Positions 38,713 to 48,011 of a DNA stretch of 64,000 bases are shown one piece after another. The DNA comes from Planctomycetota bacterium. GTDB lineage: Bacteria > Planctomycetota > UBA8742 > UBA2392. The position numbers and the translations under genes were made by a program. Below the pieces are notes generated by a model that did not search any database, had not been told where the DNA came from, and worked only from the letters and a program-made list of their open reading frames with translations. Where the stretch lies: positions 636,005 to 700,004 of the forward strand of contig JABTUE010000003.1 of NCBI GenBank assembly GCA_015075515.1, in the 5' to 3' direction. Position 1 is the stretch's first letter, and every line of letters starts with the position of its first letter.

Positions 38713-39949
38713 GCGGCAACCCCGCCCGCGCCGGTGCGTGGTTGGCAACGGGCGCGCGCAACGGCACACGGCACGAAAACGAATCGCCTACGACGTCGTC
38801 GTCCACGCCGCGGCGGGCTTCGCGGCGGGCCTGGCGTTTCAGGTCGGCCTCCATGCGTTTGCGCCAGAACGTGATTTCGTGCCAGTAGTTCGGGTCTTGA
38901 GGTCGCGCGGCGATGCGCTGTTTCAGGTCTTCCACGGTCTTGATCGAAGACAGCCGGAAACTCTTGGCCAGGCTCAGCGGCGGCGCGCAGTAACAATCCT
39001 GTGGATGTTTCTGAAATCGGCGGCGTTTCCTCCAGCAGCCGCCGGCACACATCCGGGTCGGTGTCGCTGCGGATCAGACCGTGCGCCGCCAGAACCTGCG
39101 CGTCATCACCCGGCAAAGGCCGTCATCTGGTCAAAGTACCGAAACGGCATCCAGTTGCCGAAACCCAGGTTCGCAAACACCTCGTCCATCTTGGTGATCG
39201 CTGTCCAGCACAATGCACACCGCGCGGTCCTGCAGGAACTCCTGGCGCAGCTCGCCGTCGGCTTCCAGATAGGCGTACTTTGCTCGGTCTGCAACAGCAC
39301 CGGCGCCAGCACCGAAAGCCGCGCGCCGCCCGCACGCCAAGGCTCACGGCGGCGGTCAGGCTGAAGGCCGTATCACACACGGGCGCGCGCGGGCGCGGAT
39401 TCCGGGCGGTCTCTGTCGCAGGCGCGGCCGGGGTCGCATCCGATTCCGGCGCGGCTTCCGTGTCCGTTTCGTCCGTCGCCTCTGCGGCTTCCACCCTGGC
39501 GCGCGGCTTGCGCGGCTGGTTGGCGGCGGCCAGCGCGGCCTTGCGGATGTCGGGCGGCAGCTCGTCCAGGGTTTTGGCCTGGCTCAGGGTCCAGGGGCCA
39601 GCAGCCGGCGGGACTGGTTTTTCGATTTCGGTCGTCGCAGGCCGCGCCTTCGGCGGCGGCGGTCATGGCTTTGGCGGCGGCCTGCCCGGCGGCAATCGCG
39701 GCGCGGTGCATGTCGGCGCACAGGCGCAGGTCGTGCAGCATGCGCTTTGGGTGCGCAGGACGTGGGCCGAGGCGGCCTTGTGGTGTTCGGAGTATCTCGG
39801 GCAGTTTGGGAGTTTCGCTGGGCGGATCCGCCAGGCAGAAAGGGCGGGTGCATTTCCTGATGGAAAGCGCAGCGGTTTGTTGTCCTGGTGACCCTGCTGA
39901 AGTATTCGCTGGGGTCATGCAGGTGAAAGTTGGGCAGGTCGTCGCTCAC
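38713..39949 (-). pseudogene. Unrecognised Ala-rich protein, heavily frameshifted
   Basis: Starts at GTG 39949 (SDDLPNFHLHDPSEYFSR). Continuity can be followed through at least four frame changes: LRLCADMHRAAIAAGQAAAKAM, a Glu/Thr/Ala-rich linker (EAAEATDETDTEAAPESDA), DEVFANLGFGNWMPFRYFDQM and TVEDLKQRIAARPQDPNYWHEITFWRKRM. The C-terminal end is unclear because the last frame runs on into the convergent DUF255 gene; the stop given is approximate. No family is recognised. Either a pseudogene or a consensus-error casualty. Confidence 0.4.
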
Positions 39950-40103
39950 GCGTGCTCCCGCACACAGGCACGAAACGTGACAGTCCGGCGCGGCGTTTTT
40001 GCCGGCGCGGGCGCCAACCGGCCGCGCGGTCAGGGTTTGCGGCAAGGACGATTTTTCGATTTTGGGGCGAAAAAAGCGCGCGGGCGGGTGCCACGGGCAG
40101 GCA

Positions 40104-41897
40104 TCAATGGTTGGTGGCGAACTCGGTAGTGCTGATCAGGGCGAAAAACAGGTCTTCGTAGCCCTGGGCCGGCGCGGGCGCGGCCTTGACGGCCGCCAGC
40201 GCGCGTTCCAGTTCGCGCGCGTCAGGGCGGCGTGAAAGCACACTGAGGTACAGGGCCTCGACGCGGCGGGAGTCTTCGGAAAAATCGCGCATGACGGCAA
40301 ACACCAGCGAGCCATTGAGCGACCCGCCCAGCCTGCGCGTGACCTCGCCGTTGAGGATCATCAGGGCCTGGTCCATGCTGCCGGTGAAGCCTTCGGTCTG
40401 GGCGCGTTCGTCGTCGCTGGAAAGCTGGGCGTACCGGGCGGCCAGACCGCGGCGGATCTGCCACAGCGGGCCCATCTGTTCCAGGCGCTGTTCGTAAACG
40501 CGCAGCAGTTCGTGGTTGAACTTCGGGTCGTATTCGCCGGGCGGGATGCCCTGTTTTTTCTGCTGTTCCTGCAACGCGGCAAAGCCGCCCAGTTTCTGGT
40601 AGGCGTTCTGGGTCTGGCGCGCAAAGGCGCGCACAAAACCGTCGCCGTCCACCAGCGTGAACAGCGCGCCGAAGAACTGCTCGGGCGTAAGCGGCCGCGG
40701 CCACCAGGCGGCAAAGTGCCAGTGCTGGGCTTTGGGGTCGGCGCCGCGGCCGGAAAGCTGCCAGGCGCGGGTGTTCAGAATCGCGCGGTACAGGCGCTTG
40801 ACGCGAAAGCCGCCGGCCACCCAGTCAGCAGCCAGGTCATCCAGCAACTGGGGGTGTGTGGGCGTGTTCAGGCTGTTGAAGTCGTCCACCGGGTGCACCA
40901 GCCCGCGCCCGAACAGAAACGACCAGAAGCGGTTCACCTGGTACTTCATGGCCGTGGTGTTTGATGGGCTGGTCAGCCACGCGGCCATCATGCGCCGCCA
41001 GCTTGCCGCGTCGCGGGTCTTGACGGGCCTGTCGCCGGGCAGGCGCGGCTGGTCGTAGGCCAGCAGGTCGTTGATGCGGTTGACGGTTTCGGGCTCGATC
41101 GCCGGCTGTTTGAGCAAAGCCTGCAACACCGCGCGCGGCGGCAGATCGCGCGTGACCACGGCCGGATCCACGGGCTGGGTGTAGAAATCGGCCGTGATCT
41201 CAATGCTGGAAAAGAACCCCGCCACGCCGGCAAAGGCCTGCTGTGTCCAGGCCGGTTCATAGTGATGGTCGTGGCACTGCGCGCACTGGATCTGCATGCC
41301 GGCAAAGTTGCGCAGTGTCAGACCGGCCATGTCGGCCACCGGGGGCGGAAAACCCATCAGGGCGTAGTAGGCACTGGGCGGATTGCGGCTGATCGGGCCC
41401 TGGGCGGTGACAATGTCGGTGATTGTCTGGTTGAAGGGGGTATCAGCGTTGAAGCGCCCGGCCAGCCACACCGCCATCACGTCGCCGGCGGAAACGCCAA
41501 GCTCGCCCAGGTCATTGCCGCGCTCGCGCAGGATCGGCATCCACAGATCGGCCAGATGCCGGCCGAAACGCTCGTCGGCCAGCAGGCGGTCAATCAGCGC
41601 CGCGCGCTTGCCCGGCGCGGTGTCGGCCAGAAAGGCCTCGGCCTCGGGGCGTGTGGGCGGAACCCCCACCGTGGAAAGATACACACGCCGCAGAAACTCG
41701 GCGTCGGTGGCGGGGGCGGCGGGCTTGATGCCGTCGCGCTGCCACACGGCTTCGATCCCGGCGTCTATGCGCGCGCTCAGGGCCGCGGTGTCGGCGGGGC
41801 CGGGCCCGGCGGCGGCCGGATCGGCGGCCAGGCCAAGCCACAGGCAGACCGCACAGGCGGCGGGCAACAGCGCGCGGAACAGGCCACGGGGCGTCAT
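40104..41897 (-). CDS. DUF1549/DUF1553 domain protein
   Basis: A 597-residue secreted protein with both planctomycete-typical domains: DUF1549 (FLRRVYLSTVGVPPTRPEAEAFLAD, LADERFGRHLADLWM) and DUF1553 (VNRFWSFLFGRGLVHPVDDFNSLN, THPQLLDDLAADWVAGGF, SRRPDARELERALA). Between them lies IQCAQCHDHHYEPAW near residue 205, a CxxCH motif that may bind haem or metal. Start ATG 41897 gives a signal peptide (ALLPAACAVCLWLGLAA). The usual DUF1501 partner is absent; instead it follows, 75 bases downstream, the candidate selenoprotein. The biological role is not established; these proteins are linked to polysaccharide use in planctomycetes. Confidence 0.9.
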   Translation of the reverse strand: MTPRGLFRALLPAACAVCLWLGLAADPAAAGPGPADTAALSARIDAGIEAVWQRDGIKPAAPATDAEFLRRVYLSTVGVPPTRPEAEAFLADTAPGKRAALIDRLLADERFGRHLADLWMPILRERGNDLGELGVSAGDVMAVWLAGRFNADTPFNQTITDIVTAQGPISRNPPSAYYALMGFPPPVADMAGLTLRNFAGMQIQCAQCHDHHYEPAWTQQAFAGVAGFFSSIEITADFYTQPVDPAVVTRDLPPRAVLQALLKQPAIEPETVNRINDLLAYDQPRLPGDRPVKTRDAASWRRMMAAWLTSPSNTTAMKYQVNRFWSFLFGRGLVHPVDDFNSLNTPTHPQLLDDLAADWVAGGFRVKRLYRAILNTRAWQLSGRGADPKAQHWHFAAWWPRPLTPEQFFGALFTLVDGDGFVRAFARQTQNAYQKLGGFAALQEQQKKQGIPPGEYDPKFNHELLRVYEQRLEQMGPLWQIRRGLAARYAQLSSDDERAQTEGFTGSMDQALMILNGEVTRRLGGSLNGSLVFAVMRDFSEDSRRVEALYLSVLSRRPDARELERALAAVKAAPAPAQGYEDLFFALISTTEFATNH

Positions 41898-41906
41898 CGG
41901 GCACTC

Positions 41907-41912
41907 ATTGTA
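41907..41912 (-). promoter_or_regulatory. -10-like TACAAT before the DUF1549/DUF1553 gene
   Basis: On the minus strand TACAAT ends 9 bases before the ATG at 41897, suggesting a separate short-leader promoter inside the two-gene unit. There is no clear -35. Confidence 0.3.
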
Positions 41913-41972
41913 GAAGCCGCCCCATGCTTGCGAAAACAAAGGCCGGAATTCCAGCCCGACGCGCCGCCCGGT

Positions 41973-43229
41973 TTACCAGGGCCTGGCCTTGAGCTTGAAG
42001 CTGAGCTCAAACGTCTTGCCGCCGCGCAGCACCTTGACCTTGACGGTGTCGCCGGCATTGCGGTTCAGGCGTATCCACAGCACCGGGTTGCAGGTGTAGG
42101 GGCACTTCGTCACGTCGTCCACGGCGCAGACCACGTCGCCGACCTGAAGCCCCGCAGCCTGGGCGTTGGTGCGAACCCAGAACTTGGTGACCTCGCAGGC
42201 GAAATCTTCTTTCTTGAGGCCGAGCTTGCGCTTGGCGTCTTCGTCGAGTTCCTTGCCCCAGAACTCGGGAAAGGGCTCCAGCGCGTGGGTTCCGCCCCGG
42301 CGCTCGATTTTGGTGACGCGCCAGTATTCGGGCAGCTTGAGTGTCACGGTTTCTTCGGCGTCGCCCCGCCGCACGACAAGCTCAAGCGTTCTGGCGTCGT
42401 GGGGCACCAGGTGCAGCCGCTGTTGCAGATCGCCGTAGGTCAGCACCGGCTTGCCCGCCAGCCTGACGATTTCGTCTTTGGCCTTCAGGCCGGCCTCTTT
42501 GGCGGCCTTTTCGACTTTTTTGATCACCGTGCCTTTTTCAGGGTCAAGGGTAATGCCCAGCGCCAAGACCTCGGGGTAGACCCACAGGTCCACCTGCTTG
42601 TCCAGTTTGCCCGCGGCCTGGGCGAGTTTGGTCTTTGCCGAACCGATGTTGTGGCAATGCACGCATTTGTCTTTGTCAATGATGTCGCGCTTGATGTCGG
42701 GGTAGTCGGCCGGCGTTTTTGCCGGGGCGCGGGGTTCGGGCTCAAGCTTGCCCTCTTTGGCCAGGCGGTACTGTGCCAGGCCGCGTTCCAGCGCGAGCTG
42801 CAGCGACTTTTCGTTGAAGTAGGTCTCGGCCGATTCGTCGTCACGCCCGCCATAGCGCAGCAGAATCTGTTCGTCGGCGTTGATTACAAACGTGTACAGC
42901 GTGCTGTCGGGGTCAAAATCAAAGTGCCCGACATCCACCCCGCGCAGGTCGGTGACACGGGCCAGCACATACTGCCTGTACAGCTTGCTGATCGCGGCGT
43001 TCTTTGGATCCACCAGACCGGCGTAGAACGCGCGGCAGGGTACTCACGGCACGCAGCGGAAGACCAGAAAGACCGGCTTGTCCTGTTCGCGCGCGGCGGC
43101 CAGCGCGGCCTTGTAGTCGTCGTGCCACAGCGGCGGCTCGGCCCGGGCCATGTCGGTTCGGGCGGCGGCCAGGGCCACCGCGGCGGCAAGGAACAGCAGC
43201 AGCGGCAGGACAACACGGCGCGGTTGCAT
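41973..43229 (-). CDS. Candidate selenoprotein: thioredoxin-like UxxC domain, CXXCH motif and PDZ-type modules
   Basis: Reading from ATG 43229 there is a signal peptide (VVLPLLLFLAAAVALAAA), then a thioredoxin-like start (WHDDYKAALAAAREQDKPVFLVF) and RCVP, an in-frame TGA at 43044-43046 (residue 62), then VPCRAFYAGLVDPKN and a clean frame to 41973. Counting the TGA as selenocysteine gives 418 residues with U62-V-P-C65, the redox position of thioredoxin folds. No indel is needed: both parts share one frame. Further on are DKCVHCHNIG (CXXCH, possible c-type haem near residue 200) and PDZ-type modules (AAKEAGLKAKDEIVRLAGKP; AQAAGLQVGDVVCAVDD). Probably periplasmic redox protein. The alternative is a base error or nonsense mutation. 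A TAGACC -10-like box lies 16 bases upstream. Confidence 0.7.
43012..43046 (-). promoter_or_regulatory. In-frame UGA followed by a possible bacterial SECIS hairpin
   Basis: UGA at 43046-43044 is followed two bases later by a stem-loop (43041-43012): ACC/GGU, a 3x3 internal loop, CCG/CGG, one bulged C, GCG/CGC and loop UUCUA. The apical loop starts 16 bases after UGA, at the near edge of the range described for bacterial SECIS elements. A loop G is present only if the top G-C pair opens, so this is a candidate, not proof. Confidence 0.5.
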
Positions 43230-43332
43230 GGCGCACTCCAGTCAGGGTCTACCAACAGAAATGACGCGGGCAGGCGGCAATGGGTCAGAAAACCGGGCCG
43301 CGCCGGCCGGCGCGGTGGTAAGGTGCACGGGC

Positions 43333-44994
43333 ATGAAGATTTCGCTCAAGCCCCAGCACCTGAAGCGTTACCGGCAGATTGCCTCGATGCTGCTGCGTTA
43401 CGGCCTGGCCGAAGTCATGCGCGGCAGCGGGCTGGAAGACCTGCTGGGCGACGAGCTGGGGCGGCTGACACAAAAGGCCCACCCCAAGCCGGCGGAACTG
43501 GCGGCCGAACTGGAGGAAATGGGCCCCACGTTCGTGAAGTTCGGCCAGGTGCTGTCCACGCGCGGCGACCTGGTGCCGCTGGAATATCTGGCGGCGCTGC
43601 AGACACTGCAGGACCGGGTGGGCCCCGTGCCGTACAGCGAAATCGAGCAGGTGATCGTGGAGGAGTTCGGCCAGGGCGTGGCGCAACTGTTCAATACCTT
43701 TGAGCCCGCGCCGCTGGCCGCGGCGTCGCTGGGCCAGGTGCATGTGGCGACGCTGGCCGACGGCCGCAAACTGGCGGTGAAGGTGCAACGGCCGGGCATT
43801 CGCGCGAAACTGGCGGAAGACCTGGACGTGCTGGAAGAAATCGCGTCGGTGCTGGAAAGCGTCACCGGGTTTGCCGCGCGCTATCGTTTTCGCTCGATTG
43901 TGGCGGACTTCCGCCGCACGCTGATGCGCGAACTGGATTACCGCACCGAGGCCGAAAACCTGCGCGCACTGGCGGCCAACCTGGCCGACTTTGATTCGAT
44001 TGTCGTGCCCCGGCCGGTGGACGAGCTGACCACCTCGCGCGTGCTGGCGATGGATTTTGTGGCGGGCAAGAAAGTCACGGCCATCAACGATGAAGACCGC
44101 AAGGCCGCGGACGGCAACAGACTGGCCAACGAGCTGCAAAAGGCGTGGATGAAGCAGGTGTGCATTGACGGTTTCTTTCACGCCGACCCGCACCCCGGCA
44201 ACGTGATGCTGTGCCCCGACGGCCGGATCGGGCTGATTGACCTGGGCATGGTGGGACGGCTGAGCCCCGAAATGCGCGAGCGGCTGCTGCGGCTGCTGAT
44301 CGCGCTGGGCGAGGGCCGGCCCGAAACGGCGGCGGACCTGGCGGTGAAGGTCGGACACCCCGGGCCTGATTTTGACGAAACACGCTTCCGCGGCACGGTC
44401 AAAACGCTGGTCACGGCCAACGCCGGCGCGCCGGTGGCGCAGATCCAGCTTGGGCGCGTGATCATGGACCTGGCCCGCGCCAGCGCCGACTGCGGCCTGC
44501 ACCCGCCGGGCGAACTGACCATGCTGGGCAAGGCTTTGCTGAGCCTGGACGAACTGGGCCGCGCGCTGGCGCCGGGGTTTGACCCCTACGAAAGCATCCG
44601 GCGCGACGCGATTCCGCTGGTGCTGCAGATGCTGCGCCAAGGCGCCAACACCACCAGCCTGCTGGGCCGGATGCTGGAGGTCAACGAATTCGGGCGCGAG
44701 CTGCCTTCGCGCGTGAACAAGATTCTGGACCGCGTGGCCGACAACCGTCTGGAAGTGCGCGTGCGCAGCTTTGACGAACGCGAGCTGATCCAGGGGCTTC
44801 AGAAAGTGGCCAACCGCATCACCCAGGGTCTGCTGATCGCGGCGCTGGTGGTGGGCGCGGCGCTGCTGACCAACGTGCGCGGCGGGTTCACGATCGCGGG
44901 TTACCCGGCGCTGGCGGTGCTGCTGTTCGTGCTGGCGGTCGGCGGCGCGCTGGCACTGTTCTGGGATATCTGGCGCCACGACCGCAAACGCTGA
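43333..44994 (+). CDS. AarF/ABC1/UbiB family atypical kinase
   Basis: A 553-residue protein of the UbiB-type kinase-like family associated with quinone biosynthesis or maintenance. Family marks: the KxGQ motif in GPTFVKFGQVLSTRGDLVP, the Ala-rich loop APLAAASLGQVHVATL, VKVQRPGI, ELDYRTEAENLRAL, FFHADPHPGNVML and IGLIDLGMVGRL. Two C-terminal transmembrane helices (GLLIAALVVGAALL; ALAVLLFVLAVGGALALFW) are normal for UbiB proteins. ATG 43333 is chosen since the family starts there; the longer frame overlaps the divergent gene. Other quinone genes are not in view. Confidence 0.93.
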   Translation: MKISLKPQHLKRYRQIASMLLRYGLAEVMRGSGLEDLLGDELGRLTQKAHPKPAELAAELEEMGPTFVKFGQVLSTRGDLVPLEYLAALQTLQDRVGPVPYSEIEQVIVEEFGQGVAQLFNTFEPAPLAAASLGQVHVATLADGRKLAVKVQRPGIRAKLAEDLDVLEEIASVLESVTGFAARYRFRSIVADFRRTLMRELDYRTEAENLRALAANLADFDSIVVPRPVDELTTSRVLAMDFVAGKKVTAINDEDRKAADGNRLANELQKAWMKQVCIDGFFHADPHPGNVMLCPDGRIGLIDLGMVGRLSPEMRERLLRLLIALGEGRPETAADLAVKVGHPGPDFDETRFRGTVKTLVTANAGAPVAQIQLGRVIMDLARASADCGLHPPGELTMLGKALLSLDELGRALAPGFDPYESIRRDAIPLVLQMLRQGANTTSLLGRMLEVNEFGRELPSRVNKILDRVADNRLEVRVRSFDERELIQGLQKVANRITQGLLIAALVVGAALLTNVRGGFTIAGYPALAVLLFVLAVGGALALFWDIWRHDRKR

Positions 44995-45026
44995 CAGAAA
45001 ACCCGGCCGCGCGGAACCACTACAGT

Positions 45027-45869
45027 ATGGCCGAAACCGCCGACATCTTTGACGCCGCGTTTCTGCGCCAGTTGCAGGCGCTGGACGGCGCGCTGCTGCG
45101 GCTGCGCGGCCAGGCCGGCGAGGGTCTGGCCCGGCACGGCCGTGCCGCGGGTCAGCACGAGTTTCGCGGCCACCGTCCCTACGCGCCGGGCGACGACCTG
45201 CGGCGGCTGGACTGGAACGCCTACGGCCGGCTGGGGCGGTTCTTTCTGCGCGAGTTTGAACGCGAACGGCTGGAACACCTGACGCTTGTGGCCGACACCT
45301 CGGCCAGCATGGCCGTGGCCGGCAAGCACGGGCTGGCCCGCCGCGCCTGCGCCGCGGCCGGGTACCTTACCCTGCGCGGCGGCGGAAGCGTTACCCACCA
45401 GGGCATCACCGTGGAAGGCCAGGCCCGGTTCGCCCGGCTTCTGGACAGCCTGCGCGTGGCCGGCCCCGAGGGCGGGCCGCTGGCGGGGCAACTGGCCGAT
45501 CTGGCCTCGCGCCCCCGCCCGCCGGCGGACCTGCTGGTGGCGACGGACGGGCTGGAAGAACCGGCGGCACTGGCGCCGCTGGCGGCGCTGGCGCAGCGGC
45601 GCTGCAACGTGACGCTGCTGTGCGTGCTGGCGCCGGACGAACTCAACCCGGCCGCGGCCGGCGCGGCCACGCTGCGCGCGCTTGAGGGCGGCGAACTGGC
45701 CCTGAACCTGGATGACGCGACACTGGCGGCCTACGGCGCCGAACTGCAACGCCACCTGGACGGCCTGCGCGCGCTGGGCGAACGGCACGGCTGGATCGTG
45801 GTGATCACGCCGTCCGACACTTCGCTGCGCGACCTGTTTCTGCGCGATCTGGCGGGGGCATCGGCATGA
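45027..45869 (+). CDS. DUF58 domain protein
   Basis: A 280-residue protein with the DUF58 signature FRGHRPYAPGDDLRRLDWNAYGRLGRFFLREFERE, followed by a VWA-like fold (LVADTSASM). DUF58 proteins usually sit with a MoxR ATPase and VWA membrane proteins in aerotolerance-type (Bat) operons. Here the ATPase is missing and AarF lies 32 bases upstream. Its stop overlaps the next ATG by 4 bases. Confidence 0.9.
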   Translation: MAETADIFDAAFLRQLQALDGALLRLRGQAGEGLARHGRAAGQHEFRGHRPYAPGDDLRRLDWNAYGRLGRFFLREFERERLEHLTLVADTSASMAVAGKHGLARRACAAAGYLTLRGGGSVTHQGITVEGQARFARLLDSLRVAGPEGGPLAGQLADLASRPRPPADLLVATDGLEEPAALAPLAALAQRRCNVTLLCVLAPDELNPAAAGAATLRALEGGELALNLDDATLAAYGAELQRHLDGLRALGERHGWIVVITPSDTSLRDLFLRDLAGASA

Positions 45870-47260
45870 CGCTGCTGTCGCCGTTGGGGTTGCTGCTGTT
45901 GCTGGCGCTGCCGGTGCTGGTGTGGCTGGCGCTGCGCGCGCAAAGGCCGCGAACGCTGGTCGTGGGCACGCTGCTGATCTGGCGCCGCGTGGCGGCGGTT
46001 GTGCCGCCGCAGCGCGAAAAATCGCGCCGGTTGGACCTGCTGCTGTACGTGCTGCTGGCGGCCTGCGCGCTGGCGGCCCTGGGCGCGGCCCGCCCGGCGC
46101 CGGGCGGCGCGGACGGGCCGGCCGGTCTGGCGATCTTTGTTGAAAGCCTGGGCGCCGGCGAACCGGGGCTGGATTCCGTGCTGGCCCGCGCCGCCGAACT
46201 GGCGGGCAACACCCCGGCGCGGGTGTACGCCGCGGCGCCGCTGCCGGGGCTGGAAACACTGGGGCCGGTCCAGCGGATTGTGCCCGGCCCGATCGAGGCC
46301 GAACTGGCCCAGTTTGAAACCGCCACACCAGGGGCCCCGCGGCTGCTGTTTCTGGCCGCGCCCACACCCCAGGCGCTGAGGCTGGGGCGGGTTCTGCCCC
46401 GGCTGGAAACACCGCGGGCCGGCGTGGTGTTCGAAGCCCGTGCCGAAGGCGAAACGCTGCTGCTGCGCCAGAGCGACGGCCCCGCGCCGGCGGTGTCAGG
46501 CGCGAGCCTGTCGGGCGTAAACACGGCCGGCGGCGAACAGTCGCGCGAATACCGCATCACGGCCGGGTCCGTGCGCGTGACCGCGCCGGGCCAGGACATC
46601 ACGCTGGCGCGCCGGGGGGCGGGCATCGGTGTCGGCCCGGACTGGAACACAGACCGCCACGCCGCGCTGCTGGCGGCGCTGCGGCCTGAACCCGGCGCGA
46701 CGCCCGGGGTGTGGCTGGGTTCGCGCGACCGCGAGCCGGCCGTGCGCGTCAACCAGGGCAGCGCGGCCGACCTTTCCGGCACCCAGTGCCGGCTGGACTG
46801 GCGCCACCCGCTGTTTGCCGAACTGCCGCTGGCGGGGCTGGATCTTGCGGCGGGCGGGCGCGTGCTGGAGCCCGCACCGTCTGAGCGCGTGCTGGCCCGG
46901 GCCTGGCGCGACGGCCAACCGGCGGGCGCGCTGGCGGTGCTGTCGGCCGACGGCCGCGTGCTGAGGTTTGCCGGTGACCCGTTTGCGGAACTGGGGCTGG
47001 CTTTGGCGGTGCTGCTGCTGGACAACGCCGTGGGCGTGGTGACGGGCACACGGCCGTCGCAGCGTCAGTCGTTTGCGGTTCAGGGCGATCTGCCGTCGCG
47101 GCGCCAGGCGCTGGCGGGGCCGTTTGAGCCGGAGGGCGAACTGTCGGGCGTCACAACCCCGGCCGAGCCCCGGTCAACGGCGCACTGGCTGCTGGCGCTG
47201 GCGGCGCTGGGCGCGCTGGCGGCGGCGCAAATCAGCGCGAGCGGTCCTCGTCAACCTTGA
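45866..47260 (+). CDS. BatA-type membrane protein with VWA-like domain
   Basis: A 464-residue protein. The N terminus MTLLSPLGLLLLLALPVLVWLALRA and LIWRRVAAVVPPQREKSRRLDLLLYVLLAACALAALGAARP match the two-helix BatA (aerotolerance regulator N-terminal) domain. A VWA-like region follows but without a good MIDAS motif. A third hydrophobic helix is at the end (HWLLALAALGALAAAQ). It is translationally coupled to the DUF58 gene. Its last 29 bases overlap the convergent membrane-protein gene. Confidence 0.75.
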   Translation: MTLLSPLGLLLLLALPVLVWLALRAQRPRTLVVGTLLIWRRVAAVVPPQREKSRRLDLLLYVLLAACALAALGAARPAPGGADGPAGLAIFVESLGAGEPGLDSVLARAAELAGNTPARVYAAAPLPGLETLGPVQRIVPGPIEAELAQFETATPGAPRLLFLAAPTPQALRLGRVLPRLETPRAGVVFEARAEGETLLLRQSDGPAPAVSGASLSGVNTAGGEQSREYRITAGSVRVTAPGQDITLARRGAGIGVGPDWNTDRHAALLAALRPEPGATPGVWLGSRDREPAVRVNQGSAADLSGTQCRLDWRHPLFAELPLAGLDLAAGGRVLEPAPSERVLARAWRDGQPAGALAVLSADGRVLRFAGDPFAELGLALAVLLLDNAVGVVTGTRPSQRQSFAVQGDLPSRRQALAGPFEPEGELSGVTTPAEPRSTAHWLLALAALGALAAAQISASGPRQP

Positions 47261-47969
47261 TGAAGCGCATGAACTCGCGCACCTTGGTTTCCACATGGTT
47301 GACGCGAAACACGTTGTCCACCACCAGCGACTTGTTGGCGTCGGCACCCACACCGGGCTTGAAGATCAGCCGGCCGCTGCCGAACAGCAGAAACTCGAAC
47401 ACGTCGGGGATTTCCTTTTCCACCGCCATGTTGATCGTGGCGTAATGCCGCTCGTCGCCCAGAATGCCGTGCTTGTGCGTCAACTGATTGGGTGAAAGCA
47501 CCCAGTAGTTGAAGCGCGTGGTCACAAACGCCATCACAAACAGCACCGCCAGCATCGCCGCCATCATGGCGTAAAAGTTGGGGTGCATGTCCAGTTCATA
47601 GGTATCAAAGAACCGGAAGATCGCGCCGTAGATCTCAACGTCGGTCTGAAGGTCCCACACCCACAGCCCCACAAACACCAGCGCCAGCGAGGCCACGGTG
47701 GCGATGAAGTTGTTGCGCCCGAAGTCAAACGTCTGGACCAGCATGTTGAAGAAAAACACCACCACCCAGATCAGCCCCAGCACCGACGGGTCCACCACCG
47801 GCTTTTCACTCACGCCGCCGCCCAGAAAGAAAAACACCAGCGACAGCAGCATCACCGGCCACATCAGCACGATCTTGGGAAACGGGTGAATCACAATCCG
47901 GTCCGGCGCGCTCAGGCCGGTTTTGGTCATTGCCTCGCGCACCGAAATGTCGCCAGAGCTTCCGGCCAT
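47232..47969 (-). CDS. Four-helix membrane protein with PH-like C terminus
   Basis: A 245-residue protein with hydrophobic segments IVLMWPVMLLSLVFFFLG, LGLIWVVVFFFNMLVQ, FIATVASLALVFVGLWVW and FYAMMAAMLAVLFVMAFV, then VTTRFNYWVLSPNQLTHKHGILGDERHYATINMAVEKEIPDV, which reads like a bacterial PH (bPH2) domain. Function unknown. It is the last of three minus-strand genes (50308 to 47232) with small gaps. Confidence 0.6.
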   Translation of the reverse strand: MAGSSGDISVREAMTKTGLSAPDRIVIHPFPKIVLMWPVMLLSLVFFFLGGGVSEKPVVDPSVLGLIWVVVFFFNMLVQTFDFGRNNFIATVASLALVFVGLWVWDLQTDVEIYGAIFRFFDTYELDMHPNFYAMMAAMLAVLFVMAFVTTRFNYWVLSPNQLTHKHGILGDERHYATINMAVEKEIPDVFEFLLFGSGRLIFKPGVGADANKSLVVDNVFRVNHVETKVREFMRFIKVDEDRSR

Positions 47970-48011
47970 GGGATCCTCCGCGCGGCAGTGTAATTCGGCC
48001 GCGCCGCTTGG

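Noticed and set aside
41262..43703. 813-residue plus-strand frame
   Set aside because: Antisense to the DUF1549/DUF1553 gene and the candidate selenoprotein; a by-product of high G+C.
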